Shown here: in pieces, positions 1 to 6,208 of the stretch
How the letters are laid out: every line of letters starts with the position of its first letter
Position numbering within the stretch: position 1 is the stretch's first letter
Assembly (NCBI GenBank): GCA_937873665.1
Contig: CALMYW010000443.1
Coordinates: 1 to 6,478, forward strand
From: an uncultured Sphingorhabdus sp.
GTDB taxonomy: Bacteria > Pseudomonadota > Alphaproteobacteria > Sphingomonadales > Sphingomonadaceae
Reading direction: 5' to 3'
Length of the DNA: 6,478 nt
Program-made: the position numbers and the translations under genes
The notes under the pieces: model-generated
The model's input: only the letters and a program-made list of their open reading frames with translations
What the model was told of the DNA's origin: nothing
Databases searched by the model: none

Positions 1-114
1 GTACTTCTCGTCGCGCCCCAGGTACAACTCCCAGAACGCCTTGATGTCGATGTCCGCACCGAACTCCTTCACGTAGCCGTCGTACAGGGCCCAGCATTCG
101 GCGGAGTAGCACAT
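1..114 (-). CDS. SRAP-family (HMCES/YedK-like) abasic-site protein, 3' part missing
   Basis: Only the first 38 residues are in the window; the gene continues past base 1. The protein begins MCYSAE. A cysteine directly after the initiator Met is the hallmark of the SRAP family: after Met removal Cys2 becomes the N-terminal nucleophile that crosslinks to abasic sites in single-stranded DNA. The following stretch (YVKEFGADIDIKAF) resembles SRAP proteins that I recall annotated as 'SOS response-associated peptidase' in gammaproteobacteria. The conserved Asn, Glu and His of the active site lie downstream and cannot be checked. The start lies two bases after the stop of the 101-residue gene, with AAGGA at 121-125 inside that gene's end, so the two are probably translated together. 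Divergence from umuDC supports a DNA-damage role. A different MCYSA-starting family remains possible because so little is visible. Confidence 0.72.
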   Translation of the reverse strand, partial: MCYSAECWALYDGYVKEFGADIDIKAFWELYLGRDEKY

Positions 115-116
115 GG

Positions 117-422
117 TCAGTCCTTGATCGCCATGAACTCAGGCGGCATGTCTTCCGTGTCGAATGCCCCGTTCAACCCATACCAACCAGGTGCGCGACC
201 GCCCGCCGGATCGAAGACTCCGGGCACTCGTTCACCATCCTTGCTGATCGCGCGGACCAGGGTTTGGTCGCCACCGAGATCGACCGAACTCTCCCACTGG
301 AGTTGACCGCTTTGTGATCGCTGCGCCAGCTGCCGACATGCTTCCTGGAAGTTGTCCGCGTTGATCTCGACTTCTGCTTCGCGTTCACAAGTCATCGTCA
401 TGGTGAAGAAGTAGGCCGGCAT
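117..422 (-). CDS. Conserved-looking hypothetical protein, 101 aa, operon partner of the SRAP gene
   Basis: I do not recognise this protein. The start at 422 (MPAYFFTMTM) is chosen because AAGGAG lies at 430-435, seven bases upstream; an in-frame ATG eight codons earlier at 446 has no comparable site. The protein is small, soluble-looking, without signal peptide or membrane segment. It opens with a beta-like stretch (AYFFTMTMTCERE), continues with a probable helix (ADNFQEACRQLAQRSQ), and ends in a Gly/Pro-rich segment with GWYGLNGAF and MPPEFMAIKD. Its stop is separated from the SRAP start by two bases (TGA-CC-ATG), so the two form a translationally coupled operon. A role tied to DNA damage is inferred only from the company it keeps. 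Codon use is GC-rich like the SRAP fragment and umuDC. Confidence 0.75.
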   Translation of the reverse strand: MPAYFFTMTMTCEREAEVEINADNFQEACRQLAQRSQSGQLQWESSVDLGGDQTLVRAISKDGERVPGVFDPAGGRAPGWYGLNGAFDTEDMPPEFMAIKD

Positions 423-429
423 GCTTGTT

Positions 430-435
430 CTCCTT
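430..435 (-). promoter_or_regulatory. Ribosome binding site deciding the start of the 101-aa gene
   Basis: The minus strand reads AAGGAG here, seven bases before ATG at 422. This is the best Shine-Dalgarno match in the region and favours 422 over the upstream ATG at 446. Confidence 0.7.
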
Positions 436-463
436 GATGGCTGCATCGTAGCGCCACGGCGCT

Positions 464-487
464 GTGAAACATCGATTGCGGTTTCAC
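464..487. promoter_or_regulatory. Perfect 7-bp dyad, candidate operator between divergent operons
   Basis: The sequence shows GTGAAAC (464-470), a 10-bp spacer, and GTTTCAC (481-487). Arms are perfectly complementary and the arm centres lie 17 bp apart. It sits in the 172-bp spacer between the SRAP-side operon (start 422) and umuD (start 595). Symmetry and place suit a dimeric repressor or activator acting on one or both promoters. It does not match the E. coli LexA consensus (CTG-N10-CAG), so the regulator is unknown. As RNA it could also form a modest hairpin in the leader of the minus-strand operon. Confidence 0.45.
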
Positions 488-496
488 GCCCCCCTG

Positions 497-513
497 TTCA
501 GCCAAATACTAAT
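497..513. promoter_or_regulatory. Possible LexA half-site and umuD promoter region
   Basis: TACTAA at 507-512 equals one arm of the palindromic LexA box I recall from Xanthomonas/Xylella (TTAGTA...TACTAA). The other arm is poor: TTCAGC at 497-502 keeps only part of TTAGTA. TTCACG at 483-488 with an 18-bp gap to TACTAA would make a weak sigma-70-like promoter for umuD, and the half-site would overlap its -10 element. No canonical CTG-N10-CAG box was found in the spacer. The call is tentative. Confidence 0.25.
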
Positions 514-594
514 GGCGAGGCCGCCGGGCGCTGGCGTAGCCTGTTTCCCCGTCGTCTCAGGGTGTGAGTCGCGGGCCTTCCAGGATCTCCCGCC

Positions 595-1065
595 ATGCAA
601 GCCATCCCTGTATCCAGCCGCCCGCTCCCCATGCCGCCAAGTGTGCTGGGGCCCGTCTCGATCTACACCGAGCGCAGCTTGCCGATGCTGGCGACCCGGG
701 CGGCCTGCGGCTTCCCATCGCCGGCAGAGGACTTCTTCCGCGAGGACGATCGCCTCGATCTCAACGAGAAGCTGATCGCCAACCCACCGGCAACGTTCTT
801 AATGCGGGCCGACTGCGGCGGTTCGATGGTGGATTACGGCATCCAAGACGGCGACCTTCTCATCGTAGATCGCTCGATCTCGCCGCGGCCCGGGCACACG
901 GTCATCGTGCTCTGGGAGGGTGGCTTCATCTGCAAGAAGCTCTACGTGCGCGGCAACCGAATGGTGCTGGCCTCCAGTGCCGGCTACCCACCCATCATCG
1001 TGCCGGAGGACCTGGAGCTTGATGTCTGGGGCGTCGTGCGTAGCAACGTCCATTTCCATGTCTGA
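595..1065 (+). CDS. umuD: UmuD-like SOS mutagenesis protein (S24 self-cleaving serine protease)
   Basis: The 156-residue protein is the UmuD subunit of DNA polymerase V. In the family, RecA-filament-stimulated self-cleavage between Cys and Gly gives UmuD', which activates UmuC for lesion bypass. The cleavage site is clear: [11 protein letters not shown] with Cys38-Gly39 (E. coli Cys24-Gly25). The catalytic Ser77 lies in GGSMVDYGI and Lys114 in FICKKLYVR; their spacing of 37 residues equals Ser60-Lys97 in E. coli. [11 protein letters not shown] is conserved too. Two oddities are visible: the usual GDSM is GGSM, preceded by an extra residue (ADCGGSM), and the N-terminal arm before the cleavage site is 14 residues longer than in E. 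coli. Start 595 has AGGA at 582-585; Met13 at 631 is an alternative without a visible ribosome site. The gene overlaps umuC by 8 bp. Confidence 0.95.
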   Translation: MQAIPVSSRPLPMPPSVLGPVSIYTERSLPMLATRAACGFPSPAEDFFREDDRLDLNEKLIANPPATFLMRADCGGSMVDYGIQDGDLLIVDRSISPRPGHTVIVLWEGGFICKKLYVRGNRMVLASSAGYPPIIVPEDLELDVWGVVRSNVHFHV

Positions 1066-2353
1066 GCCGCCGCGCTTTGGCCTAATCGACGGGAACACGT
1101 TCTACGTCTCGTGTGAGCGGGCATTCGATCCTGCCTTGCGCGGGCAGCCAACTGTGGTGCTGGGCAATGGTGACGGCTGTTGCATCGCGCTGTCCCCGGA
1201 AGCCAAGGCGCTCGGGCTCAAGATCGGCACCCCCATCTTTCAGGTGCCGGACGCCATCCGAAAGCAGGTGCAGGTTCGCTCTGCGAACTTCGCCCTCTAC
1301 GGCGACCTGTCCGCCCGAATCGTCACCATCCTGCGCGACCTGTTCCCGCGGGTGGAGGTCTACTCGATCGACGAGAACTTCGTCGATGTGGTCGGGCTCA
1401 AGGATCCGATAGCCACCTGTCTTGATGCCCGCGAACGCATCCTGCAGTGGGTGGGTATCCCTTGCTGCGTAGGCTTGGGTGCCACCCGCACACTCGCCAA
1501 GGCCGGAAACAAGCTGGCCAAGAATCAGTCCAAGCGAGCCGTCAACGCGGGCCGGCTGGCGGTGTTCCATGCCACGCCGGAGAACATCGACCAACTGCCG
1601 GTTGAGGATGTCTGGGGCGTCGGCCATCGCTATGCCGCACGGCTGGCCAAGGAAGGCGTTCATACAGCGGCCGACCTGGCAGGCCATCCGGCCGATACCG
1701 TGCGGTCCCGCTATGGCGTCGTGTTGGCACGGACCCAGCAGGAACTACGTGGCATCCCATGTGGCGACCTCGAACTGGACGAGCCCGACCGCAAACAGAT
1801 CGTGGTCTCGCGCATGTTCGGCCGAGACGTGGCAGACCCGTTCGATGCACTAGCGACCTTCGCCACGGTGGCGTGCGACAAGATGCGCGGCCGGGGTCTC
1901 GCGGCCGGTGCCCTGTGGGTGTGGCTGGACGGCAACGCGCACAAGGATGATAGATTCCACACCTCGCGCGCTGTGCCGCTACCTTTCCCCACACTCGACA
2001 CGGGTGAGGTGCTGCGCGCTGTTCGGTTCCTGTCCAAGGCGATGATGAAGCGTGGCCAGCTCTTCAAGCGTGGTGGTGTCGGCCTCGCCGACCTTGTTCG
2101 CAGCGAGCAGCGACAAGCCGACCTGTTCCACGGCCCAGATCAACGCCGGGAGCGCGGCATGGAGGTCATGGATCGCATCAACGCTAAGTTCGGCCGCGGC
2201 ACCGTAGGCGTTGGCGCCACCGGCTGGCGGGTGGGCGGTCGTCGTCCAGGTGAGGCGATCAGGACGCCCAAGGATGCGCAGTGGCGCCCGACGCTGAAGA
2301 CGCTGTCCCCTGCCTACACAACGAAATGGGAAGATATCCTCCGGGTGCAGTAA
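1058..2353 (+). CDS. umuC: UmuC-like Y-family translesion DNA polymerase V catalytic subunit
   Basis: The 431-residue protein aligns over its full length with E. coli UmuC (422 aa). It copies damaged DNA at the cost of errors, together with UmuD' and RecA. Catalytic metal ligands are visible: Asp11 in GLIDGNTFY and Asp105-Glu106 in YSIDENF; Tyr16 occupies the steric-gate position. Helix-hairpin-helix-like DNA binding lies around residues 179-212 ([17 protein letters not shown]). The little-finger domain follows, with SRMFGR near residue 250. QADLF at residues 353-357 is a beta-clamp binding motif, matching QLNLF of E. coli UmuC. The C-terminus ([16 protein letters not shown]) is typical. The ATG at 1058 lies inside the end of umuD (ATGTCTGA), implying translational coupling; the open frame extends upstream to 920 but only as a shadow of umuD. 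Asn107 replaces the usual Ala after SIDE. Confidence 0.96.
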   Translation: MSEPPRFGLIDGNTFYVSCERAFDPALRGQPTVVLGNGDGCCIALSPEAKALGLKIGTPIFQVPDAIRKQVQVRSANFALYGDLSARIVTILRDLFPRVEVYSIDENFVDVVGLKDPIATCLDARERILQWVGIPCCVGLGATRTLAKAGNKLAKNQSKRAVNAGRLAVFHATPENIDQLPVEDVWGVGHRYAARLAKEGVHTAADLAGHPADTVRSRYGVVLARTQQELRGIPCGDLELDEPDRKQIVVSRMFGRDVADPFDALATFATVACDKMRGRGLAAGALWVWLDGNAHKDDRFHTSRAVPLPFPTLDTGEVLRAVRFLSKAMMKRGQLFKRGGVGLADLVRSEQRQADLFHGPDQRRERGMEVMDRINAKFGRGTVGVGATGWRVGGRRPGEAIRTPKDAQWRPTLKTLSPAYTTKWEDILRVQ

Positions 2354-2730
2354 GGCCCATCCGGAATCTCTTGCTCTGTGCGGTCCGCTTCGGGTCGGAA
2401 GCTCCCGGCGCTGACCGGCCAGAAGCGGACGTCTACTATGGGTCGAAAGTGACCTGGCGGGCCATACCCAGCCGCCCGCTAATCGATCCTCGGGTGGTTC
2501 CTGCGCATGCTCCGGCCGATGGAAACTTCCTTTCGCCTAGCATGGCCCACCACATGAGCTGTGCGTCCCACACAAGCCTTACACGACACCGGCAGCGACA
2601 AACCAAGATCCCTTCAGGGCCGCCCAAAAAAGTTTGATCCGGCCGAACCTCCTAGAACCGGGCGAACGGCAAGACCGCGTCAGTCCAACGCGAAATCATG
2701 CGATAAAACTTTGACTTCAACTGATCTTCC
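2354..2730. other. Intergenic region between umuC and the metalloprotease gene
   Basis: These 377 bp separate two convergent genes. The left half contains a hairpin-forming repeat (2383-2430) right after umuC. Open frames that cross the region have no ribosome site and no recognisable protein character. From about 2690 the base composition turns AT-richer towards the metalloprotease. An A6 run at 2628-2633 gives U6 on the minus strand, but no solid GC stem precedes it, so I do not call a terminator for the metalloprotease gene. Confidence 0.6.
2383..2430. repeat. Hairpin-forming intergenic repeat, copy 1, downstream of umuC
   Basis: GTCCGCTTC (2383-2391) and GAAGCGGAC (2422-2430) are perfect 9-bp inverted arms around a 30-bp interior that can pair further (GGTC near 2393 with GACC at 2413-2416). 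The first 15 bases, GTCCGCTTCGGGTCG, recur exactly at 6414-6428 in the same orientation. Both copies then carry a similar CGGCC-GAAG block. Only 29 bp after the umuC stop, the stem might also act in 3'-end formation, though no U-run follows. I recall similar degenerate GTCCGCTT-GGGTCG sequences between genes of gammaproteobacteria but cannot check this. Confidence 0.6.
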
Positions 2731-3993
2731 CTAATCCACATTCTTCCTCACTTCAAACAATCCTTCTTCAATGTCCGTAATTGCTTGTTGCACACCACGC
2801 GCAAGCGAATCGCTTTCCTTACCCAACTTCTGAAGGTCGATCGATCTGAGGAAAATCAGAGCCTTTTCATCGCCGACAAGGGCCAGCCCCAACACTGCCA
2901 ACGTCGCGAGCTCATTGTTCCGCTCAGCTTCGTTTTGATGGTAAGGCGCCATCCATCCGATATCGGTCCACGAAGATGGATCCGTTCTCGCCTCGAGTAG
3001 GCTACGAGCATCCGCACTGCCATTCCCCCTAACCACATAGCCCAGACTCATCAATGCAGCCACGCGCACATTGAATTGATCCTTTGAAAGACTCCCATTT
3101 CCTTCAGCGAACAAGGCGCCGCGAAGCACTTCAAAGGCATGCGCGTCCGCGATAATTCCGATTGTGGTCGCAACGTTGTCAGCAATCGCAACCTTGTTAG
3201 CGTCCGCCAACCAAGGCTCAATCTTGGTGGCATCAGAACTCGTGTAGAGCCGAGCTTCATCGTAAGGCACCCCGTGTACGAACTCCCGAGCGACAAACTC
3301 CTCAATCGGCGGTGGATTTCGCGAGGCGGAAGCGTCAGCTAACGGCGGCCCGTCCAGTCTTGTGAGCCCCAGTTGTCGAATAGATTGGCATTCCCCGGAA
3401 CTAAAGACGCGGTGATTCGGATCGATTGTTCCATGCATCACAGCGTCGGAATCCTGCCTATGCGGCAAGCCCTTCGAGTGACCAAATTCGTGCGACCAAA
3501 GAATTCCGTCGAGATAGTGACGAACTACAACCAGGCAAGTGCCCGGAGTGTAGGCGCATCCAATGGTCGTCGTCGTCGGACTACCACACCAGTAAATATT
3601 GTTAACCAGTCGTACGCGCCTTGGGACACCGGCCGGGGATGGATCTTCGCTCATCAGGCTGGCACCACATGCTGCGGCCATGTCGGAAGCGCTGTAGATC
3701 GCCGATGGCATAGCCGTGCTCGAGGCAACGTTGCCTTGGCGCCCAAACACTGCTCGACACTGACCGAGCACGCCGTTCGCTGATCCGATGATGGAATCGG
3801 CATCTGCGTTCGTGAGTGACGCAGCCGGATGCTTGGCAATCGTCAACGGGTGAGATATCGTTTTAGGCGCTACAACAGCTTGCGCGTTGACCGAAGGGGA
3901 AGCGATGAAAGCCAAGCATGTTGCAAGAGCAATTCTTGCGCGCTGCGGATGGGTGCTCATGGCCGGCATTCTGGTCAATTCAGTGCGACGCAT
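2731..3993 (-). CDS. Exported metzincin-type zinc metalloprotease with HEAT-like C-terminal region
   Basis: The 420-residue protein carries HEFGHSKGLPH at residues 168-178 (bases 3460-3492), the complete HExxHxxGxxH zinc motif of metzincins: His168, His172 and His178 bind zinc and Glu169 is the general base. Met186 in DAVMHGTID suits the Met-turn. The N-terminus has basic residues, a hydrophobic stretch (IALATCLAFIA) and a likely signal peptidase site at SVNA|QA near residue 37, so it is probably exported. Six cysteines in residues 79-202 could form disulfides. From about residue 260 it is Ala/Leu-rich and helical, with two HEAT-like units (VRVAALMSLGYVV and LATLAVLGLALVGDEKALIFLRSI). Start 3993 is set by a strong ribosome site at 3994-4005. 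The exact metzincin family and the substrate are unknown. Codon use is less GC-rich than in umuDC. Confidence 0.85.
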   Translation of the reverse strand: MRRTELTRMPAMSTHPQRARIALATCLAFIASPSVNAQAVVAPKTISHPLTIAKHPAASLTNADADSIIGSANGVLGQCRAVFGRQGNVASSTAMPSAIYSASDMAAACGASLMSEDPSPAGVPRRVRLVNNIYWCGSPTTTTIGCAYTPGTCLVVVRHYLDGILWSHEFGHSKGLPHRQDSDAVMHGTIDPNHRVFSSGECQSIRQLGLTRLDGPPLADASASRNPPPIEEFVAREFVHGVPYDEARLYTSSDATKIEPWLADANKVAIADNVATTIGIIADAHAFEVLRGALFAEGNGSLSKDQFNVRVAALMSLGYVVRGNGSADARSLLEARTDPSSWTDIGWMAPYHQNEAERNNELATLAVLGLALVGDEKALIFLRSIDLQKLGKESDSLARGVQQAITDIEEGLFEVRKNVD

Positions 3994-4666
3994 ATCCTCC
4001 TCCTTCATCCCATTGAGAGCGTGCTTGTTTACCTCGGTTCTTGGTGCAGTTTCAGGATGCGCCTATGTTCAGTATCCTGCAACTCCCCCGCCCGGGGTTC
4101 TGACCGCCGATGAGTTGAGAGCAGCAAACCTAAATCCCTTGCGAATTAGGCGTGTGTTTCAAACGCGTCGCATGTTACTGGACACGCTTCCGGTAGGATC
4201 CATTGTTCCGTATTACGCCACTTACGCCGTGTTGCTTCCTGAGAACTGGAGGTACTGCAATGGCGACGTTGTCGACGATTCCGAATCCCCTCTGCATGGG
4301 CAGCGTTTGCCTAACCTGATAGACGAACGCTTCCCAATGGGTGCGCTGAACCAACATGGCACCTACGGCGGTAGCAATGCGGTGCAAATTGATGGAGCTC
4401 ACCAGCACACAACCTTGACAAACTCAGCCGGGGACCATGACCACGGGGGAAGCACCGGGAGCGAAACGATCAATGCGCGCGTTTACGAAGTCGAGGAAAA
4501 AGGTGAGGCGCAGGTGCGTATCGTAACCCAGGGACACGAACACTCTATTCTTGCTGATGGCTCGCATCGACATACCGGGACCACTAACTTGGCCGGCGCT
4601 CACGATCATGGTGGCGACAAACGACCCAAGTGGTTTGGAGTTGTCTATATCATCAAAATCAAGTAG
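3983..4666 (+). CDS. Predicted lipoprotein with phage tail-collar-like domain and His-rich repeats
   Basis: With the GTG start at 3983 the protein has 227 residues. It begins MRRISSSFIPLRA, then a hydrophobic stretch ending in the lipobox VSGC, so Cys26 would be lipidated. Residues 70-120 resemble the phage tail-collar fold seen in tail fibres and microcystin-dependent-like proteins: LPVGSIVPYY, PENWRYCNG, RLPNLIDERFPMGA. The end, WFGVVYIIKIK, also matches collar proteins, whose last strand often reads YIIK. Between lie two 19-residue His-rich repeats (residues 138-156 and 193-211) plus a HEH pair; such HxH clusters bind metal in T4 short tail fibres. The start is uncertain: TTG at 4013 and ATG at 3959 or 3905 are in frame. 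The 3905 ATG has a good ribosome site (AAGGGGA) but puts 51 residues before the Cys and deepens overlap with the opposite gene. The next gene follows after 8 bp. Confidence 0.78.
   Translation: MRRISSSFIPLRACLFTSVLGAVSGCAYVQYPATPPPGVLTADELRAANLNPLRIRRVFQTRRMLLDTLPVGSIVPYYATYAVLLPENWRYCNGDVVDDSESPLHGQRLPNLIDERFPMGALNQHGTYGGSNAVQIDGAHQHTTLTNSAGDHDHGGSTGSETINARVYEVEEKGEAQVRIVTQGHEHSILADGSHRHTGTTNLAGAHDHGGDKRPKWFGVVYIIKIK
3994..4005 (-). promoter_or_regulatory. Strong ribosome binding site of the metalloprotease gene
   Basis: The minus strand reads AAGGAGGAGGAT directly before ATG at 3993. AGGAGG is about five bases from the start, which favours this Met over the in-frame ATGs at 4008 (itself upstream of the purine run) and 3960 (no site). 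Confidence 0.75.
4394..4450 (+). repeat. His-rich coding repeat, unit 1
   Basis: This encodes GAHQH, TTLTN, SAG, DHDHGG. It shares the pattern G-x-H-x-H-T-x-x-T-N-x-A-G-x-H-D-H-G-G with unit 2 at 4559-4615. The spacing of the HxH pairs suggests a metal-binding or trimer-stabilising segment, as known for T4 gp12; that role is inferred. Confidence 0.75.
4559..4615 (+). repeat. His-rich coding repeat, unit 2
   Basis: This encodes GSHRH, TGTTN, LAG, AHDHGG, aligned without gaps to unit 1 (13 of 19 positions identical). A further HEH pair lies just before it (residues 185-187 of the protein). The two units are separated by about 36 residues rich in charged amino acids. Confidence 0.75.
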
Positions 4667-4674
4667 ATCGTGAC

Positions 4675-6087
4675 ATGCCGCGGATCGAGGGAGGATGGTC
4701 ATTTACCGCTTACTCAAATCGCGAAGCTTTCGCGATGGAGTTTGCGCGCGGCTTTAGTACGTCCTTTTCTTCGCATCGCATGGAAGACCTTGGCACGTAT
4801 CCTGGCAATGCACGCAACTCAATGATTGAAGTCGGCAACGATCGCAAATTTATTGAAGCTGGCAACTTGGCAGTCCTTCAGTGTCACGGCAATCCCTATT
4901 CGATCGACTTGGAGTACGTTCCTCAAGTTGCAAGAAGCCCATATTTCTATAAGTGGGGTGAGCGGGGCAGGCTGCAGTGGGTGCTCTGCAGTGGTTGCGA
5001 TGTCCTTGGATTTCCCGTTAATCCTGATGGACGACCATCAAGCCGATATCCAGACCCCAGCAGATGGATGGACTCCTTCAAGGGCCTGAGTGGCATTCTC
5101 GGATACCGCTCAGGCTCTTGGTATGCGCAGAACAATCCTGGTCTAGGGAGAATGTCCGGCAATGTTTTAGCCGAGGAACTCGTAAGTGGCCGCACTTTTT
5201 GGGGCGCATGGAGAGCAATGGCGGACTTTTTGCACAGAAGGCTAAGCCAGAAAGCGGAAGCTTGTCTGTTTGCCAATTCTGTGGCGGCAGTTGCAGACAC
5301 ACTCAAAAGCTACGCGTTGGACCGAACGCATCAGCTCGACATGTCCGCGATGAGGCGCGCGCTTGTAGGACACGGAAGCGCTGCCTACTACCATTACTGC
5401 GACCGGGTGGACGAATCGGGCAACTACATTTGCAATTCGCTTGACCTTCGAAAGGGTCGAATTGAGATCGCTCGCGGATTGAGTGTTCCTCCTTCAGCCA
5501 CACCAACACGCGCGCGACTCCCGACGTTCGAGGTGTTGGAATCCAGGATGCTTATTCCAGGTGAAGATGTTGAGTACCAGGTGCGTGGGAATTCAGACGG
5601 CGACAGCTACACAGTTTCTGCAGGGACACAAAAGGATGTCCAAGAGCTAGCCAATGTTGTAGCAGGCGAAATCGAGCGAACTGAGGCGTACGAACTTCGA
5701 CTCGTAGCATCCCAGAATGCAGCTCATGAAGGCAGGAGATTCGACGCAAGACATGCGGTATTCTTCGAAAAACAACGCTTTGATTTGCTCGATGATTTTG
5801 GAGTTCTAGTCGAAGACACTCCACAAGGCACGGTGACGCGGCAAGGCCCGATCACCGTAGCGAAAGCATCCAACGCGACTGTTCTTGTGGGCTGGGACCA
5901 CGAGTCGATTTTTCAAGCGTTTCGCACCGAGCTCTTGCATTCAGAACGCATAGACGTCGAACGAATCGAGATCATGTACCAGACTCGTCGTGCCGACGGG
6001 CAGACGAGCGTATATCCAGTCGTGGTGTGTTATGCAGTAGTGACGGGTGGCGGCTCTCAGCGATGCGAAGTTCGAGTGCTTGGCTAG
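4675..6087 (+). CDS. Caspase/gingipain-fold (DUF6345-like) putative cysteine protease, 470 aa
   Basis: Start 4675 (MPRIEGGW) lies 8 bp after the lipoprotein stop; the frame is open to 4630 but that part overlaps the previous gene. No signal peptide or membrane segment is seen. Residues 64-73 (GNLAVLQCHGN) form a hydrophobic strand ending in His71-Gly72, and residues 100-111 (LQWVLCSGCDVL) a strand ending in Cys105/Cys108. This is the His-Gly/Cys layout of clan CD proteases (caspases, gingipains). The following WMDSFKGLSGILGYRSGSW and the LAEELVSGRTFWGAWRAM stretch fit what I recall of DUF6345 proteins (F-GL-ILG, then an RG-FA--L--G----AW block). Cys108 is the likelier nucleophile, by position relative to the Trp. 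Residues 290-470 are an unrecognised, beta-rich-looking region. The enzyme activity is a prediction; a catalytically dead fold cannot be excluded. Confidence 0.75.
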   Translation: MPRIEGGWSFTAYSNREAFAMEFARGFSTSFSSHRMEDLGTYPGNARNSMIEVGNDRKFIEAGNLAVLQCHGNPYSIDLEYVPQVARSPYFYKWGERGRLQWVLCSGCDVLGFPVNPDGRPSSRYPDPSRWMDSFKGLSGILGYRSGSWYAQNNPGLGRMSGNVLAEELVSGRTFWGAWRAMADFLHRRLSQKAEACLFANSVAAVADTLKSYALDRTHQLDMSAMRRALVGHGSAAYYHYCDRVDESGNYICNSLDLRKGRIEIARGLSVPPSATPTRARLPTFEVLESRMLIPGEDVEYQVRGNSDGDSYTVSAGTQKDVQELANVVAGEIERTEAYELRLVASQNAAHEGRRFDARHAVFFEKQRFDLLDDFGVLVEDTPQGTVTRQGPITVAKASNATVLVGWDHESIFQAFRTELLHSERIDVERIEIMYQTRRADGQTSVYPVVVCYAVVTGGGSQRCEVRVLG

Positions 6088-6181
6088 CGCGCTATTGAAG
6101 TGCCGATACCAAGTCGGTCGATCTTGAAGCACAACAAGTCCGCAGCAAACAGCTAGGTCTCAACGGGCCTGCCCTGCCAAT

Positions 6182-6208
6182 GTCCGTCCTTTGCGGTTGA
6201 CGGACTTT
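6182..6208 (+). terminator. Weak terminator-like stem-loop after the lipoprotein/caspase-like operon
   Basis: GTCCGTC (6182-6188) pairs perfectly with GACGGAC (6199-6205) around a 10-base loop, followed by only TTT. It lies 94 bases past the stop of the last gene of the plus-strand operon. The short U-tract makes strong intrinsic termination doubtful. Its GTCCG start also resembles the flanking repeats, so it may be a further degenerate repeat copy. Confidence 0.4.

Noticed and set aside
920..1057. In-frame extension of umuC upstream to 920
   Set aside because: This part overlaps umuD in another frame and looks unlike any UmuC N-terminus; the conserved protein begins at 1058 ([13 protein letters not shown]).
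2628..2633. U6 run on the minus strand as terminator of the metzincin gene
   Set aside because: It lies about 100 bases past the stop without a convincing GC-rich stem immediately before it.
2281..2637. Open frame of 118 codons starting inside umuC
   Set aside because: It starts within umuC in another frame, has no ribosome site and passes through the hairpin repeat after umuC.
3887..3958. Long N-terminal extension of the collar lipoprotein (TTG 3887 or ATG 3905)
   Set aside because: It would put more than 50 residues before the lipobox and lies fully antisense to the metzincin signal-peptide codons; the good AAGGGGA site at 3905 is noted as a caveat.
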